Shown piece after piece: positions 1-9,968 of a stretch of 64,000 bases of DNA (its first letter is position 1; the number at the start of each line of letters is the position of its first letter). Both the position numbers and the translations under genes were made by a program. The notes under the pieces are model-generated. The model worked only from the letters and a program-made list of their open reading frames with translations, made no database searches and was not told the DNA's origin. The stretch comes from Psychrobacter sp. Ps6. GTDB lineage: Bacteria > Pseudomonadota > Gammaproteobacteria > Pseudomonadales > Moraxellaceae. The stretch is taken from NCBI RefSeq assembly GCF_022129235.1, contig NZ_JADQAI010000001.1, forward strand, positions 434,001 to 498,000, in the 5' to 3' direction.

Positions 1-1098
1 CTCAAGGTTTTGCTGGCTATTGGCATCGATAATCAAATAATCGTCACTGTATTCAACGATCAGCTGATTGACTTGTGGCACATGGCGCTGCTGAGTTTGC
101 CGTGCATAATGAATAAGCGCAGCACAGCTAGTTTGTGCCAGCAGGTTATCTGCGATACCTAAACCATCAAGACGTTGTACTTCAAACTGCTGACAAAGCG
201 TGTCGCTGGCGTGCGTACGGTGAAAGTCATTGGCAGCGACTTCTATAATAGGGCAGTCTAGATGTTGCCGTAACCACAGCATCCACTCTGCATCAGTGCC
301 ATCAATGCTATCGCTGAATGCTTCACTAATGATACATTCACTAGGCGCAAAACGAGCAAGTACCGTCAGCATTTGAGTTTGCAATCCATCTATATCGTTT
401 TTATCTGCTATTAGCGTCTGGGTAGTCAATGTACCTGCAGCTAGATCCATTTGGCTAACGGCTGCTTGTAACGTCTGGCTATTATCTTGCGTTTTTAAAT
501 GAGCAATATCGATGGAGACGACAGTCGGTGTATGGTTTGGTGCAATGAGTGCATCATCAGTAATAGTACCGGCTGTCAGCGTTTTGACCACTTCACGGCG
601 CATGATGCTACCGGCCGCCGATTTGCTTTTGTCTTTTTTTTGCTTGTCGCCCATCGTAGGGACGTTGGCCTTATTGTTAGCGCTGCCAGCATTGGTCGTT
701 GTCGATTCGTCAATTTGTTCACAGACGACGACCGTTTGCCCAGCCGCGATTAGGCGAGCCATATAGCTATCGGCTGCATGAAAAGGAACGCCCGCCATCG
801 CTATCGTGTTGCCCGCTTTATCCGTACCACGACGCGTTAGAGTGATGTCTAATATTTGCGCCGCCCGCTTAGCATCATCAAAGAACAGCTCATAAAAGTC
901 ACCCATCCGGTACAGCAGCAATGCTTGTGGATAGTTGGCTTTCATGGTTAGATATTGCACCATCATTGGCGTATGATCCGCTAGGTTATAGACGGTATCG
1001 CCGATGTTTAAACAGTCAGATGTATTTTGTTTTGATAAGGTACTATCTAATTGAGTAGAAATAGATGAATGATTTTGGACGGACGGCTTTACAGTCAT
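1..1098 (-). CDS. mutS: DNA mismatch repair ATPase MutS, N-terminal part (runs off the window)
   Basis: MutS recognises mismatched bases and starts methyl-directed repair in the cytoplasm with MutL. The frame is open from an ATG at 1098 to the window edge, giving 366 residues of what should be a protein of roughly 850-900. Residues around 60-70 (near 886-910) carry the Phe-x-Glu mismatch-reading motif in the context MGDFYELF. This is followed by typical domain I sequence (TLTRRG, GVPFHA) and the start of the connector domain. The ATPase domain lies outside the window. A Ser/Asn/Lys-rich insert (bases about 607-706) sits between CEQI and the [13 protein letters not shown] segment, where the E. 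coli protein is shorter. The gene diverges from secA across a 459-bp spacer. Identification is firm; the start is the first in-frame Met ahead of domain I. Confidence 0.95.
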   Translation of the reverse strand, partial: MTVKPSVQNHSSISTQLDSTLSKQNTSDCLNIGDTVYNLADHTPMMVQYLTMKANYPQALLLYRMGDFYELFFDDAKRAAQILDITLTRRGTDKAGNTIAMAGVPFHAADSYMARLIAAGQTVVVCEQIDESTTTNAGSANNKANVPTMGDKQKKDKSKSAAGSIMRREVVKTLTAGTITDDALIAPNHTPTVVSIDIAHLKTQDNSQTLQAAVSQMDLAAGTLTTQTLIADKNDIDGLQTQMLTVLARFAPSECIISEAFSDSIDGTDAEWMLWLRQHLDCPIIEVAANDFHRTHASDTLCQQFEVQRLDGLGIADNLLAQTSCAALIHYARQTQQRHVPQVNQLIVEYSDDYLIIDANSQQNLE

Positions 1099-1557
1099 GC
1101 AGAGTCTCTTATTGTGTCTCGATAGGTTTTTATTAAACAGTATTTGCGGCAGCTGGTTTCGGATTAGTGCCAGTTTTATAGATTGTTTTGGTACGATAGA
1201 GTTGATATAACAAATGTGCCTGGTAAGTACCGAAGAAGGACATAGCCACTAGATTTAGGCTAGATTATATCGATAGCGCCATATGACAGTTACCTCATAG
1301 CCATCACATACAAGTGCTAAAAAAGCTAAGAAATTTAATAAAGTAAGCGTCATTTTAACACGTCTAGCTCGGTTTTTGCCTTGGCAAATATCTACTCGCT
1401 GCCCTTGTATCCATCAGCGCCATAACCATATATAATGACGGCACACTTAATTGGGCGATACTAAATTAGGTAGTACTTAGTCGGGTAATGATAAGGCCAC
1501 GAGCTAAGCTTTGGCTAATGCGCACTAATTATCGAATATTCCATAGGTCAAAAAATT
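1099..1557. other. mutS-secA divergent intergenic region
   Basis: This 459-bp spacer separates the divergent mutS and secA starts, so it must hold promoters for both. The only recognisable element is a perfect TATAAT at 1431-1436 facing secA. No credible small open frame or terminator was seen. Confidence 0.5.
1431..1436 (+). promoter_or_regulatory. Candidate -10 box for secA
   Basis: TATAAT lies about 120 bases ahead of the secA ATG. No good -35 hexamer sits at 16-18 bases: TTGTAT at 1405-1410 is 20 bases away. The call rests on the -10 alone. Confidence 0.3.
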
Positions 1558-4350
1558 ATGTTATCAAAGATTGTAGGCAGTGTGGTTGGCACCAAAAATG
1601 ACCGCGAACTAAAACGCATGCGTAAAGTGGTCAGCAAGATCAACGCACGAGAGGCTGAGATACAAGCCCTGTCTGATGAGCAACTACAACAAAAAACCGA
1701 AGAGTTCAAAGCACGTCATCAAAAAGGTGAAAGCTTGGATGCGTTATTACCAGAGGCGTTCGCCGTCTGCCGCGAGGCCTCATTGCGTGTCAATGGTATG
1801 CGTCACTATGATGTGCAGCTGATTGGTGGTATCACCTTGCACGAAGGCAAAATCGCTGAGATGAAAACCGGTGAAGGTAAAACCCTAATGGGAACCTTGG
1901 CGATGTATCTCAATGCCATCAGTGGTAAAGGCGTGCATTTGGTCACGGTCAACGACTATCTAGCTGCCCGTGATGCGGAGTTGAACCGTCCGTTGTTTGG
2001 CTTTTTAGGTATGACGGTTGGGGTTATTTACTCACAGCAGCCGCCATTAGAAAAAATTGCAGCGTATCAAGCAGATATCACTTATGGTACCAACAATGAG
2101 TACGGTTTTGACTATCTGCGTGACAACATGGTCTTTAGTTTAAAAGAGAAAAAACAGCGTCCGCTGAATTTCTGTATTATCGATGAAATTGACTCGATTC
2201 TGATTGATGAAGCTCGTACGCCATTGATTATCTCCGGTCAAGCCGAAGATTCATCACGCATGTACGCGCTGATTAATACGATTATTCCTGTGCTGATCCG
2301 TTCAAAAGACGAAGAGGCAAACAAGAATAACGAAGAAGAAGATTTCTGGATTGATGAAAAAAATCGCCAGATTGAGATTAGTGAAAAAGGTTACGAAAAA
2401 ATTGAGCGCTTCTTAATCGAAGTGGGCGAGCTGGGTGAAAACGAAAGCTTATATAGTCCAAGCCGTTTGCCGTTATTGGCTCACGTTCAAGCAGCCATTC
2501 GTGCGCATCATGTGTTTGTCAAAAACGTTCACTATATCGTCGATGAAGGCGAAGTGGTCATCGTTGATGAAAACACGGGCCGTACCATGCCTGGTCGCCG
2601 CTGGTCTGAAGGGCTGCATCAAGCAGTAGAAGCCAAAGAAAACGTTGAAATCCAAGCAGAAAACCAAACGCTTGCGACCACGACATTTCAGAACTATTTC
2701 CGTCTGTATGACAAGCTCTCTGGTATGACGGGTACGGCTGATACTGAAGCGGCAGAATTTAAATCTACTTACGATCTAGATGTCATCGTTATTCCAACGC
2801 ATGAGCCGATTGCTCGTATCGATATGGATGATCAGATTTTCTTAACCAAGTTAGGCAAATACAAAGGCATCATCCGAGAAATTAAAGAGATTCAAGCCAA
2901 AGGTGCGCCAGTATTGGTCGGTACGGCAACGATTGAAGCCAGTGAAGAGTTGTCTTATTTGCTCGATCAAGAAGGCGTTAAGCATAACGTCCTAAATGCC
3001 AAGCAGCATGAGCGTGAAGCTGAGATTATCGCACAGGCTGGTAGCCCAAAATCAGTGACGATCGCCACCAACATGGCGGGTCGTGGTACCGATATTATTC
3101 TTGGTGGTAACTGGCAGTCGTTTATCGAAGATATTGATGGCGTTAGTGCTGAGGAGATGCAGCGTCTAAAAGCCCAGTGGCAAGTCAAGCATGATCAAGT
3201 TGTTGCAGCTGGCGGTCTACATATCATTGGCTCTGAGCGTCATGAATCACGCCGTATCGATAACCAGTTACGTGGTCGTGCTGGTCGTCAGGGTGATCCT
3301 GGTATGTCACGCTTTTTCTTATCGCTCGAAGATGATTTGATGCGTATCTTCGCAGGTGATCGCGTGGTCAATATGATGCGTGCCATGGGTCTCAAAGAAG
3401 ACGAAGCCATCGAGCATAAGATGGTCTCAAAATCGATCGAAAACGCGCAAGGTAAAGTAGAGAGCCGTGATTTTGATGCGCGTAAGAACCTATTGAAATA
3501 CGATGACGTTGCCAATGAGCAGCGTAAGGTTATCTATGGTCAGCGTGATGATTTGCTTGCCGAAATGGACTTATTAGAAGCCATCGAAGTGATGCATCAT
3601 GAAGTGTATAACGCCATGATCAACCAGTTCATTCCACCTGGTTCTATTGATGATCAATGGAACATTGACGGATTAGAAGATGAGCTTGAGGACGAGTTTA
3701 AAATCACGATGCCGATCAACGATTGGCTAGATGAAGACCGCCGACTGGATGAAGAAGGACTGCGTGCTAAAATTATTCAAACAGCTATAGACCGTTATCA
3801 TAGCCGCCGTGAGCAAATGGGTGAGCAAGACGCCGCCCAGCTTGAGCGTCACTTTATGCTACAGAGTCTAGACAAGCACTGGAAAGAGCATTTGACACAG
3901 ATGGATCAGCTGCGTAAAGGTATCCATCTACGCGGCTATGCGCAGAAAAACCCTGAGCAAGAATACAAGCGTGAATCGTTTGAGCTATTCCAAATGATGC
4001 TTGGGGCGATAAAGTCCGAAACGGTACAAGATTTATCACGTGTTCATATCCCAACCAAAGAAGAGCTGGAGGCGTTGGAAGCTCAGCAACGTGAGAATGC
4101 TGCGCATATGCAAATGCAGTTTGAACATGATGACGTAGATAATCTAGATAGCAACGTAAACAGTGCAGCCGCTCAGCCGCAGCCACAAAATCGCAGCCTT
4201 AATGGTACGGCAGCAGCTGGCGCTGCTATGGCAGCCAGTGGTAGCAATGCCAATGAGCCAAACCCGTACGCTGGTATGAATATCAGCCGTAATGCCCCTT
4301 GTCCTTGTGGTTCAGGGCTCAAGTACAAACAGTGCCACGGCAAAATCTAA
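1558..4350 (+). CDS. secA: Preprotein translocase motor ATPase SecA
   Basis: SecA drives post-translational export of unfolded proteins through SecYEG, acting at the inner membrane. The 930-residue product has the family length. Walker A is MKTGEGKT at about residues 102-109. The DEAD-like Walker B region is [16 protein letters not shown]. The second nucleotide-binding fold ends with NMAGRGTDI and [13 protein letters not shown]. The C-terminus has an Asn/Ala/Gln-rich linker followed by the zinc-binding tail CPCG...CH that contacts SecB and lipids. A near-perfect hairpin terminator follows the stop, so secA is probably transcribed alone. No strong Shine-Dalgarno precedes the ATG; a weak AGGT is about 12 bases upstream. 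Confidence 0.98.
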   Translation: MLSKIVGSVVGTKNDRELKRMRKVVSKINAREAEIQALSDEQLQQKTEEFKARHQKGESLDALLPEAFAVCREASLRVNGMRHYDVQLIGGITLHEGKIAEMKTGEGKTLMGTLAMYLNAISGKGVHLVTVNDYLAARDAELNRPLFGFLGMTVGVIYSQQPPLEKIAAYQADITYGTNNEYGFDYLRDNMVFSLKEKKQRPLNFCIIDEIDSILIDEARTPLIISGQAEDSSRMYALINTIIPVLIRSKDEEANKNNEEEDFWIDEKNRQIEISEKGYEKIERFLIEVGELGENESLYSPSRLPLLAHVQAAIRAHHVFVKNVHYIVDEGEVVIVDENTGRTMPGRRWSEGLHQAVEAKENVEIQAENQTLATTTFQNYFRLYDKLSGMTGTADTEAAEFKSTYDLDVIVIPTHEPIARIDMDDQIFLTKLGKYKGIIREIKEIQAKGAPVLVGTATIEASEELSYLLDQEGVKHNVLNAKQHEREAEIIAQAGSPKSVTIATNMAGRGTDIILGGNWQSFIEDIDGVSAEEMQRLKAQWQVKHDQVVAAGGLHIIGSERHESRRIDNQLRGRAGRQGDPGMSRFFLSLEDDLMRIFAGDRVVNMMRAMGLKEDEAIEHKMVSKSIENAQGKVESRDFDARKNLLKYDDVANEQRKVIYGQRDDLLAEMDLLEAIEVMHHEVYNAMINQFIPPGSIDDQWNIDGLEDELEDEFKITMPINDWLDEDRRLDEEGLRAKIIQTAIDRYHSRREQMGEQDAAQLERHFMLQSLDKHWKEHLTQMDQLRKGIHLRGYAQKNPEQEYKRESFELFQMMLGAIKSETVQDLSRVHIPTKEELEALEAQQRENAAHMQMQFEHDDVDNLDSNVNSAAAQPQPQNRSLNGTAAAGAAMAASGSNANEPNPYAGMNISRNAPCPCGSGLKYKQCHGKI

Positions 4351-4410
4351 TTCCTACTGTCTTTTAATCATTAGCAACTATGATTAAAGTCTGTAGACTT
4401 TTAAATAGTA

Positions 4411-4443
4411 AGCCCTTATCTTAACCAGATAAGGGCTTTTTTA
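4411..4443 (+). terminator. secA Rho-independent terminator
   Basis: An 11-bp perfect stem (AGCCCTTATCT at 4411-4421 with AGATAAGGGCT at 4428-4438) is followed by a run of T residues. Confidence 0.9.
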
Positions 4444-4582
4444 TATCTTATAAAGGCTGCTTGTTCTATAATTTACCGTTCTATAGCAGATGAACACTTT
4501 GTATTGATCGCTTACAAATTCAGCATAGGCGTGAATTTATGGACACGCTATAGTGTGTAGCATATCTATTTGGGAGAGCGTT

Positions 4583-5113
4583 ATGAGTTTAGAATTATTA
4601 AAAAAATTGCGTACCTCAGTCGCATTGACGGGGTTGCTCGCTGGTGCATTAACGATCAGTGCCTGTCAGCAACAATCAGAGCCAGAGTCAAGTATGGAAG
4701 ATGGTGTCAATGCTGAAGAATCTGTACCAATGTCAGCTGAGCCTGCTGAACCAAGTGATGTCGTTGTAAATACTGAAGATGCCTCACTCAATGAAGTAGA
4801 GGGTGATACGGTCGCGTCGGTAAACAGCGGTGTGACGCAGGTATCATATCTGTGTTCACCTGAGCTAAAAGTTGAAGCAACTTATAAAGAAGAAGCTAAC
4901 CAAGTCGTCGTCGCGACTGATATGGGTACAGTGACATTGAATCAGACCAATGAAGGCAGTAACCCAGAAGTGTTCGAAGTTGCCACAAGTATAGATGGCG
5001 GTCAAGGGTTTACTCAGTGGCGTGTGGCGCATGAAGAACGTGAAACTGGTGTCATGCGTACGGCGGGTGCGGATGAGTCAACCGTGAATACGTTTGAATG
5101 TAATAAAGTATAA
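4583..5113 (+). CDS. Small lipoprotein with MliC-like C-terminal domain
   Basis: This is a predicted secreted lipoprotein of 176 residues. The start at 4583 is chosen because GGGAGAG lies 5-10 bases upstream; an ATG 30 bases earlier has no ribosome site. The N-terminus has a Lys/Arg patch, a hydrophobic stretch and a lipobox ending TISAC, then an acidic Glu/Ser-rich linker. The last 95 residues run from VSYLC to TFEC, with conserved spacing of two terminal Cys residues, a central Gly and a Trp. This resembles the MliC/PliC C-type lysozyme inhibitor fold, in which the two Cys form a disulfide. The resemblance is by pattern only. If correct, it would protect peptidoglycan from host or phage lysozyme. 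It is monocistronic with its own terminator. Confidence 0.6.
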   Translation: MSLELLKKLRTSVALTGLLAGALTISACQQQSEPESSMEDGVNAEESVPMSAEPAEPSDVVVNTEDASLNEVEGDTVASVNSGVTQVSYLCSPELKVEATYKEEANQVVVATDMGTVTLNQTNEGSNPEVFEVATSIDGGQGFTQWRVAHEERETGVMRTAGADESTVNTFECNKV

Positions 5114-5138
5114 AATTTTGACTGCTACGTATCACAGA

Positions 5139-5170
5139 AAAAGCAACGCTAGTTTGGCGTTGCTTTTTTT
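5139..5170. terminator. Bidirectional terminator between lipoprotein and DUF2382 genes
   Basis: The stem AAGCAACGC/GCGTTGCTT (5141-5149 with 5157-5165) is flanked by A residues on the left and seven or more T residues on the right, so it can serve both convergent genes. Confidence 0.85.
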
Positions 5171-5215
5171 GTCAATAATTTATCTATGCTAATGCTTAAA
5201 GCACCAGTATCTCAT

Positions 5216-5782
5216 CTATTTTGATTGAGTAGTATTAGTCTCGTGTGCCAAATACCCTTCTTCAGTCACATCTAACTCTTCATGCTTAAGCTCTACTGAG
5301 ATACTATCGGTATGGATATGTGTGCTCTTATTGACCTCAATTTCTTGGACGGCATAGGTGTCTTTGGTAATGGTCGCTACTTGGCGCGATAGAACGATTT
5401 CAATCGGATCATTGCCAATCTCTATTTGTTTACCATTGACGGTCACCACGGCTTTACTATCAAGTGAGGGCTCAACATGACGCAATATGTCTTTTTCGTC
5501 GTAATGGCCAGACAGCAAATCTTGACTCTCTGCATCATGGTATTCAGTACGAATCGTGATGTACTCTTCTACTAATTCAATAGGGACGTCGATAGTTTTG
5601 GTACGGGCATGCTTAGTGACAGTCACTTTACCAACGTCTAAACGCTCCTTATTGATGACAGGACGCTCTTCTAATAGCTCTAAATGTCCAACGTTGACGA
5701 TATTGGAGTTTTCATCATTTAATGTGTTTTTTTGGTTTTCCAAATCGTCTTGGTATAAGTTTTTTGTATGGTCAGTAGTCAT
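5216..5782 (-). CDS. DUF2382 (YsnF/AvaK) domain protein
   Basis: This 188-residue hydrophilic protein has no signal peptide. It contains a DUF2382 domain split by an insert. The first half has ELLEERPVINKERLDVGKV followed by VPIELVEEYITI. The second half has EIVLSRQVATITKDTYAVQEI and a charged C-terminus. DUF2382 proteins are linked to stress responses in other bacteria, but no biochemical role is known. The start at 5782 is chosen because AAGGAAATAACA precedes that ATG; a longer reading adds 13 residues with no ribosome site. It follows a second DUF2382 gene on the same strand, with a terminator between them, so the two are probably separate transcripts of related function. Confidence 0.75.
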   Translation of the reverse strand: MTTDHTKNLYQDDLENQKNTLNDENSNIVNVGHLELLEERPVINKERLDVGKVTVTKHARTKTIDVPIELVEEYITIRTEYHDAESQDLLSGHYDEKDILRHVEPSLDSKAVVTVNGKQIEIGNDPIEIVLSRQVATITKDTYAVQEIEVNKSTHIHTDSISVELKHEELDVTEEGYLAHETNTTQSK

Positions 5783-5904
5783 TGTTATTTCCTTATAATT
5801 ATAAAATGATAGATTGGGCAAAATGGAATGTTAATAAGTGATATTAAATTCATTACTATCATCAATCATTACTATAATGAATCATGTCCCCATATTATTG
5901 ATAT

Positions 5905-5933
5905 AAAAAAGACCAGAGACATGCTCTGGTCTT
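5905..5933 (-). terminator. Terminator of PRC/DUF2382 gene
   Basis: A 10-bp stem (AAGACCAGAG with CTCTGGTCTT) has a 5-base loop. On the minus strand it is followed by a T run (A run at 5905-5910 on the plus strand). Confidence 0.85.
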
Positions 5934-6024
5934 AATCTGCTAAAACAAAATGCTTAGCTACCTATTACTATCGCATCTCATGATGACATCACAATGTCAT
6001 TAAAAAACGCAAAGTATCAGTGTA

Positions 6025-6873
6025 TTACATACCACGAGCATGGCGTACGTCTTCAGCAGTGATGTCATCACGGGTTACTAAATTACCTTCACGGTTAACC
6101 ACCTTACCAGTGTCATCAACATACAATCCTTCACGCTGAATAATTTCAACGAGAGTTTCGGTATAACGATCAGCAGGATTGCCAACATTGACTTCTTCAG
6201 ACACATAAGTGTCTTTACCGACGCGAGCACGTTCTGCTTCTAGTTCAACTTCGACTCTTTGGTCCACGTCCCCGTCACCGATACGGCGATCTGTTGCACG
6301 ATCTACACTCGTACGCTGAATATTGGCACGTTCTTCTGCTAGATCGACGTCAACATTGCGTCTTTCAGTGACCACATGCTTACCAGCCTGTACTAATCCA
6401 GCGACAATACGATCTTTATTTACTGCCAAGCGATCTTCTAAAAGCTCTAGTGTGTTTGGCGCATCATAAGAATGGTCTGCGATATCTACGCGCTCTTCAG
6501 CTGGAAGGGTGTCAGCAGCAAAAGCTTGACGGTCTCTTTCGTACTGTTCTTTGTAGCTATATTGATAGTCATGGTCATATACTTCCATGGCTTCTACCTG
6601 TGACTTAGTCAAACTATCAAAAAAGATGTCATCGCCTACAATACGAGCTAAGCCCGCTGGTACTAACACTTCTTTTGAGCTAAACCAACCACCTACATCA
6701 ACGATTAAATAACGAATGCGACCAGTGGTATCTTCTACCAATGCACCTTCGATTTTACCGATTTTTTCTTCGTTGACGCCGTAGGCTTTTTTGTCTGTTG
6801 GATCGTAATAGTCATCACCGATTAGATCACGGTGAGTGGCCTGAATATCTTTTAAACGGATTAGCTGGCTCAT
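6025..6873 (-). CDS. PRC-barrel plus DUF2382 protein
   Basis: This 282-residue soluble protein has two parts. Residues about 1-95 form a PRC-barrel-like domain (IGKIEGALVEDTTGRIRYLIVD, EVLVPAGLARI), the beta-barrel also found in RimM and photoreaction-centre H subunits. Residues about 140-235 form a DUF2382 domain, from ELLEDRLAVNKDRIVAG to RVGKDTYVSEEVNVG. The tail is highly charged. The PRC+DUF2382 architecture is widespread in stress-tolerant bacteria and its function is not established. A good AAGGAAG site lies about 10 bases ahead of the ATG. Downstream on the same strand lies a second DUF2382 protein, suggesting paralogy. Confidence 0.82.
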   Translation of the reverse strand: MSQLIRLKDIQATHRDLIGDDYYDPTDKKAYGVNEEKIGKIEGALVEDTTGRIRYLIVDVGGWFSSKEVLVPAGLARIVGDDIFFDSLTKSQVEAMEVYDHDYQYSYKEQYERDRQAFAADTLPAEERVDIADHSYDAPNTLELLEDRLAVNKDRIVAGLVQAGKHVVTERRNVDVDLAEERANIQRTSVDRATDRRIGDGDVDQRVEVELEAERARVGKDTYVSEEVNVGNPADRYTETLVEIIQREGLYVDDTGKVVNREGNLVTRDDITAEDVRHARGM

Positions 6874-7284
6874 TATTATCTTCCTTTTTATGAGTTAGTA
6901 TTTTTTATAAATTAATAATTATTTTTAGATTCTTAAAAAGTTTACATCAATAGCTAAGTAAAAGGGGAGGTACCCAAATAGACTCTACATTAACTTGTAG
7001 ATATCCTAACATTAGGATTTTGGATGAAATACATGAGCAAGGTAGCAAAGTGTGCGCTTGCGGTAATTGCATGTAATAGGCTGTAAGTGGCACAACGAAG
7101 TTAGGGGTACAAGTTAACGAGTCTTAACACAAAGACATGTTTGAAGTTAACGTTGAATCAATAGACACAAAAAAACCGCAAAGCAATGAGCAATGCGGTT
7201 TTGAACAAAAGATAAATACCAATAAATGCGTGAAGTCAAATGCTACGTGCTATCTGAGCAACGACACGCTAGTATTACTTTTAC
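6874..7284. other. Intergenic region upstream of PRC/DUF2382 gene
   Basis: This 411-bp AT-rich spacer holds the promoter region of the PRC/DUF2382 gene and the acetyltransferase terminator. A short inverted repeat, ATCCTAA/TTAGGAT, lies at 7003-7018. No gene was seen. Confidence 0.4.
7170..7204 (-). terminator. Terminator of acetyl-CoA acetyltransferase gene
   Basis: The stem AAACCGCA/TGCGGTTT has a T-rich tail on the minus strand (A run from 7169) and lies about 80 bases past the thiolase stop. Confidence 0.75.
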
Positions 7285-8466
7285 TTAAGGAAGCTCAATA
7301 GCAACGGCAACTGCTTCGCCGCCACCGATACAAAGTGTCGCAACGCCTTTTTTGCCGCCGGTACGCTTGAGAGAGTTGATGAGCGTCACTAGGATTCGCG
7401 CACCTGAACAGCCTACTGGATGACCAAGCGCACAAGCGCCACCTTCAACGTTTACTTTTGCGTGGTCGATGTTTAGCTCGTCCATAGCAGCCATAGTGAC
7501 CATCGCGAAGGCTTCGTTAATTTCCCATAGATCTACATCAGCGACTGACCAGCCAGCATTTGCTAGTACTTTTTCGATGGCACCGATCGGAGCGATGGTA
7601 AATTCGCTTGGGTGACGAGAGTTCGAAGCAGTGGCAACGATGCGAGCTTGATAATCCAGACCTTCAGCCTTTGCTTGTGACTCTTTCATGACGACGACAG
7701 CAGCAGCACCGTCTGAGATTGAGCTGGCATTGGCTGCAGTGATTGTACCGTCTTTTGCAAATGCTGGGCGTAAGCTTGGGATACGATTAGCATTCGCTAG
7801 GCCTGGTTGCTCATCAGTATCGACCGTTTGCTCGCCTTTACGAGTTTCAAACGTCACAGGCTCAATTTCATCTTTGAAGTGATTGTCTTTGATAGCGGTT
7901 AGTGCACGATTGAGTGATTCGATGGCAAACTCATCCATCTTTTCACGTGTATAGCCTTTTTCATCCGCCATTTCTTGAGCGAACATACCCATGAGCTTAC
8001 CAGTCTCAGCATCTTCTAGACCGTCTAAGAACATATGATCTTTGACTTCTTTGTGACCCATACGGTAGCCACCACGCGACCCTGGCATCAGATACGGTGC
8101 ATTGGTCATTGACTCCATACCACCAGCCACAGCAACATTGAAGCTACCAGCTTTGATGCCATCATGTGCTTGCATGACAGCTTTTAGACCTGAGCCGCAT
8201 AGCTTGTTAATGGTGACCGCGCCAGTCGCGTCAGACAATCCAGCTTTACGCATGGCTTGACGGGCAGGACCTTGACCCAAACCTGCAGTCAAGATACAAC
8301 CCATGATTACTTCATCAATATTATCGACACTAACGCCTGAGCGTTCGACAGCGGCTTTGATTGCAGCAGCGCCCAAATCGCTAGCACTCATGTCTTTTAG
8401 TACGCCTTGGAAACCACCCATTGGTGTACGTGCGCCGCTTAAGATTACAATTGCATCATTTGACAT
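7285..8466 (-). CDS. Acetyl-CoA C-acetyltransferase (biosynthetic-type thiolase)
   Basis: This enzyme reversibly condenses two acetyl-CoA to acetoacetyl-CoA, feeding ketone, PHB-like or fatty acid metabolism in the cytoplasm. The 393 residues match the family. The nucleophilic Cys is residue 90 in NKLCGSGLK. The His-containing motif is GGACALGHPVGCSGAR, and the second catalytic Cys is in CIGGGEA near the C-terminus. The sequence fits the AtoB/PhaA group, though substrate length cannot be fixed from sequence. An AAGGAATAATAACG site precedes the ATG. It lies 143 bp downstream of hom on the same strand. No 3-hydroxyacyl-CoA partner is adjacent. Confidence 0.93.
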   Translation of the reverse strand: MSNDAIVILSGARTPMGGFQGVLKDMSASDLGAAAIKAAVERSGVSVDNIDEVIMGCILTAGLGQGPARQAMRKAGLSDATGAVTINKLCGSGLKAVMQAHDGIKAGSFNVAVAGGMESMTNAPYLMPGSRGGYRMGHKEVKDHMFLDGLEDAETGKLMGMFAQEMADEKGYTREKMDEFAIESLNRALTAIKDNHFKDEIEPVTFETRKGEQTVDTDEQPGLANANRIPSLRPAFAKDGTITAANASSISDGAAAVVVMKESQAKAEGLDYQARIVATASNSRHPSEFTIAPIGAIEKVLANAGWSVADVDLWEINEAFAMVTMAAMDELNIDHAKVNVEGGACALGHPVGCSGARILVTLINSLKRTGGKKGVATLCIGGGEAVAVAIELP

Positions 8467-8500
8467 CGTTATTATTCCTTATTTACGTATTTTAAATGAA

Positions 8501-8581
8501 AGTGCCTCATAGAGAGGCAAGGGCTGGTTCGCTGTTACCCTTTATCAATTAGCATTTGCCTAGCTCACTGATAAAGGGGGT
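8501..8581 (-). other. Two stem-loops in the hom-thiolase spacer
   Basis: Inverted repeats TGCCTC/GAGGCA (8503-8508 with 8514-8519) and CCCTTTATCA/TGATAAAGGG (8538-8547 with 8569-8578) lie between the hom stop and the thiolase start. Neither has a good T tract, so they look more like mRNA-processing or stability elements than terminators. Confidence 0.4.
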
Positions 8582-8609
8582 GATAAGCGTGGCTTGCTAA
8601 AATTATGTT

Positions 8610-9968
8610 TTAAGCCAGCTCATCTAAGCGAATGCGTACTACTTTATCAGTAATAGTATCTAATTTTTCAATTTTTTCGATAGCGAGATTCATCTGACTC
8701 TCAACCACAGGTAGGGTTAAGATAATGACAGGTACTTGACCAACTTTATGTGCAGGTTTCTGTAGAATGGCATCGATATTGATACCTGCATCGCTTAGGA
8801 TGCGAGTGATGTCCGCTAAAACACCTGGGCTATCATAAGCGTGTACACGTAAGTAGTAACCAGTAATCATCTGCTCAGCACGTAATATTGGTGTGTCTGA
8901 GAGTTGCTCAGGGATAAATGCTAAGTGCGGTACATGGTGCCCATGATTGTTTTTCTCGCTGCTGTTTTGCTCGTCGCCACTTTTGCTACCTAATACACGG
9001 ACGAGATCCATGACGTCGGCCATCACTGCCGAAGCAGTAGCACCAGCACCAGCGCCATCACCGCAGTAGAGCGTTTGCCCAAGTGGATGTGAGTTGACCA
9101 GTACCGCGTTTTTTACGCCGTTGACATTGGCAAGCAACGCATCTTGTGGAATAAGCGTTGGATGTACACGTAACTCGACGCCAGCGTCCTCACTGTTGCC
9201 TTGACCATCACGGCGTACCGCAAATCCTAAATGTTTGATACGGTAGCCAAGCTCTTCAGCGTAATTGACGTCTTGTAGTGTGATACCAGTGATGCCTTCA
9301 CAGTAGACTTTGTCAAACTGTAGCGGGATACCAAATGCAATAGAGGCGAGTAGGGCTAGTTTGTGCGCCGCATCAATGCCTTCCACATCAAAAGTTGGAT
9401 CTGCTTCTGCATAACCCAGCTCTTGCGCCTCCTCTAGTACGTCGGCAAATGGGCGACCTTTGTCGCGCATTTCAGTCATGATAAAGTTGCCAGTACCGTT
9501 GATGATACCTGCGAGCCAATCAATTTTATTGGCAGCAAGGGCTTCGCGCATTACTTTGATGATTGGAATACCGCCTGCTACTGCTGCTTCATAAGCAACA
9601 TGAACATTATTCTCTTCAGCGAATGCAAAAATCTCATTGCCGTGTTCAGCCAATAGCGCTTTATTTGCAGTCACGACATGCTTACCGTTTTTGATAGCCT
9701 GCATGATGACGTCTTTAGCTAAGGTCGTACCACCAATCACTTCGATAACGATATCGACATTGTCGCTTGCCGCAATTGCCATCAAGTCACTGTTTTGTGT
9801 GATGCTGGTATCAATATCATCACGCTGACGGCGCGTACCCACTTCGGTAATAATAATGTCGCGTCCGCTACGGCGTTTTAGCTCATCTAAATTGTCATTG
9901 ATTAGGTTGATCACACCTGTTCCGACGGTGCCTAAACCAAGTATCGCTAGTTTGATGGAATTGCTCAC
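8610..9968 (-). CDS. hom: Homoserine dehydrogenase (with ACT domain)
   Basis: The enzyme reduces aspartate semialdehyde to homoserine, the branch point to threonine and methionine. The 452-residue product has an N-terminal Rossmann motif (LGLGTVGTG, residues about 10-18), the catalytic domain with NGTGNFIMTEM and EADPTFDVEGIDAAHKLA, and a C-terminal ACT domain (YYLRVHAYDSPGVLADI) used for feedback control. A short Asn/Ser/His-rich insert (bases about 8938-8990) lengthens the link to the ACT domain. The start is a GTG at 9968 preceded by GAGGAT at good spacing. It follows dsbC at 385 bp; thrC, its frequent neighbour in relatives, is not next to it here. Confidence 0.96.
   Translation of the reverse strand: MSNSIKLAILGLGTVGTGVINLINDNLDELKRRSGRDIIITEVGTRRQRDDIDTSITQNSDLMAIAASDNVDIVIEVIGGTTLAKDVIMQAIKNGKHVVTANKALLAEHGNEIFAFAEENNVHVAYEAAVAGGIPIIKVMREALAANKIDWLAGIINGTGNFIMTEMRDKGRPFADVLEEAQELGYAEADPTFDVEGIDAAHKLALLASIAFGIPLQFDKVYCEGITGITLQDVNYAEELGYRIKHLGFAVRRDGQGNSEDAGVELRVHPTLIPQDALLANVNGVKNAVLVNSHPLGQTLYCGDGAGAGATASAVMADVMDLVRVLGSKSGDEQNSSEKNNHGHHVPHLAFIPEQLSDTPILRAEQMITGYYLRVHAYDSPGVLADITRILSDAGINIDAILQKPAHKVGQVPVIILTLPVVESQMNLAIEKIEKLDTITDKVVRIRLDELA

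Noticed and set aside
3854..4186. 110-codon frame antisense to secA
   Set aside because: Shadow of the secA reading frame with no start signal.
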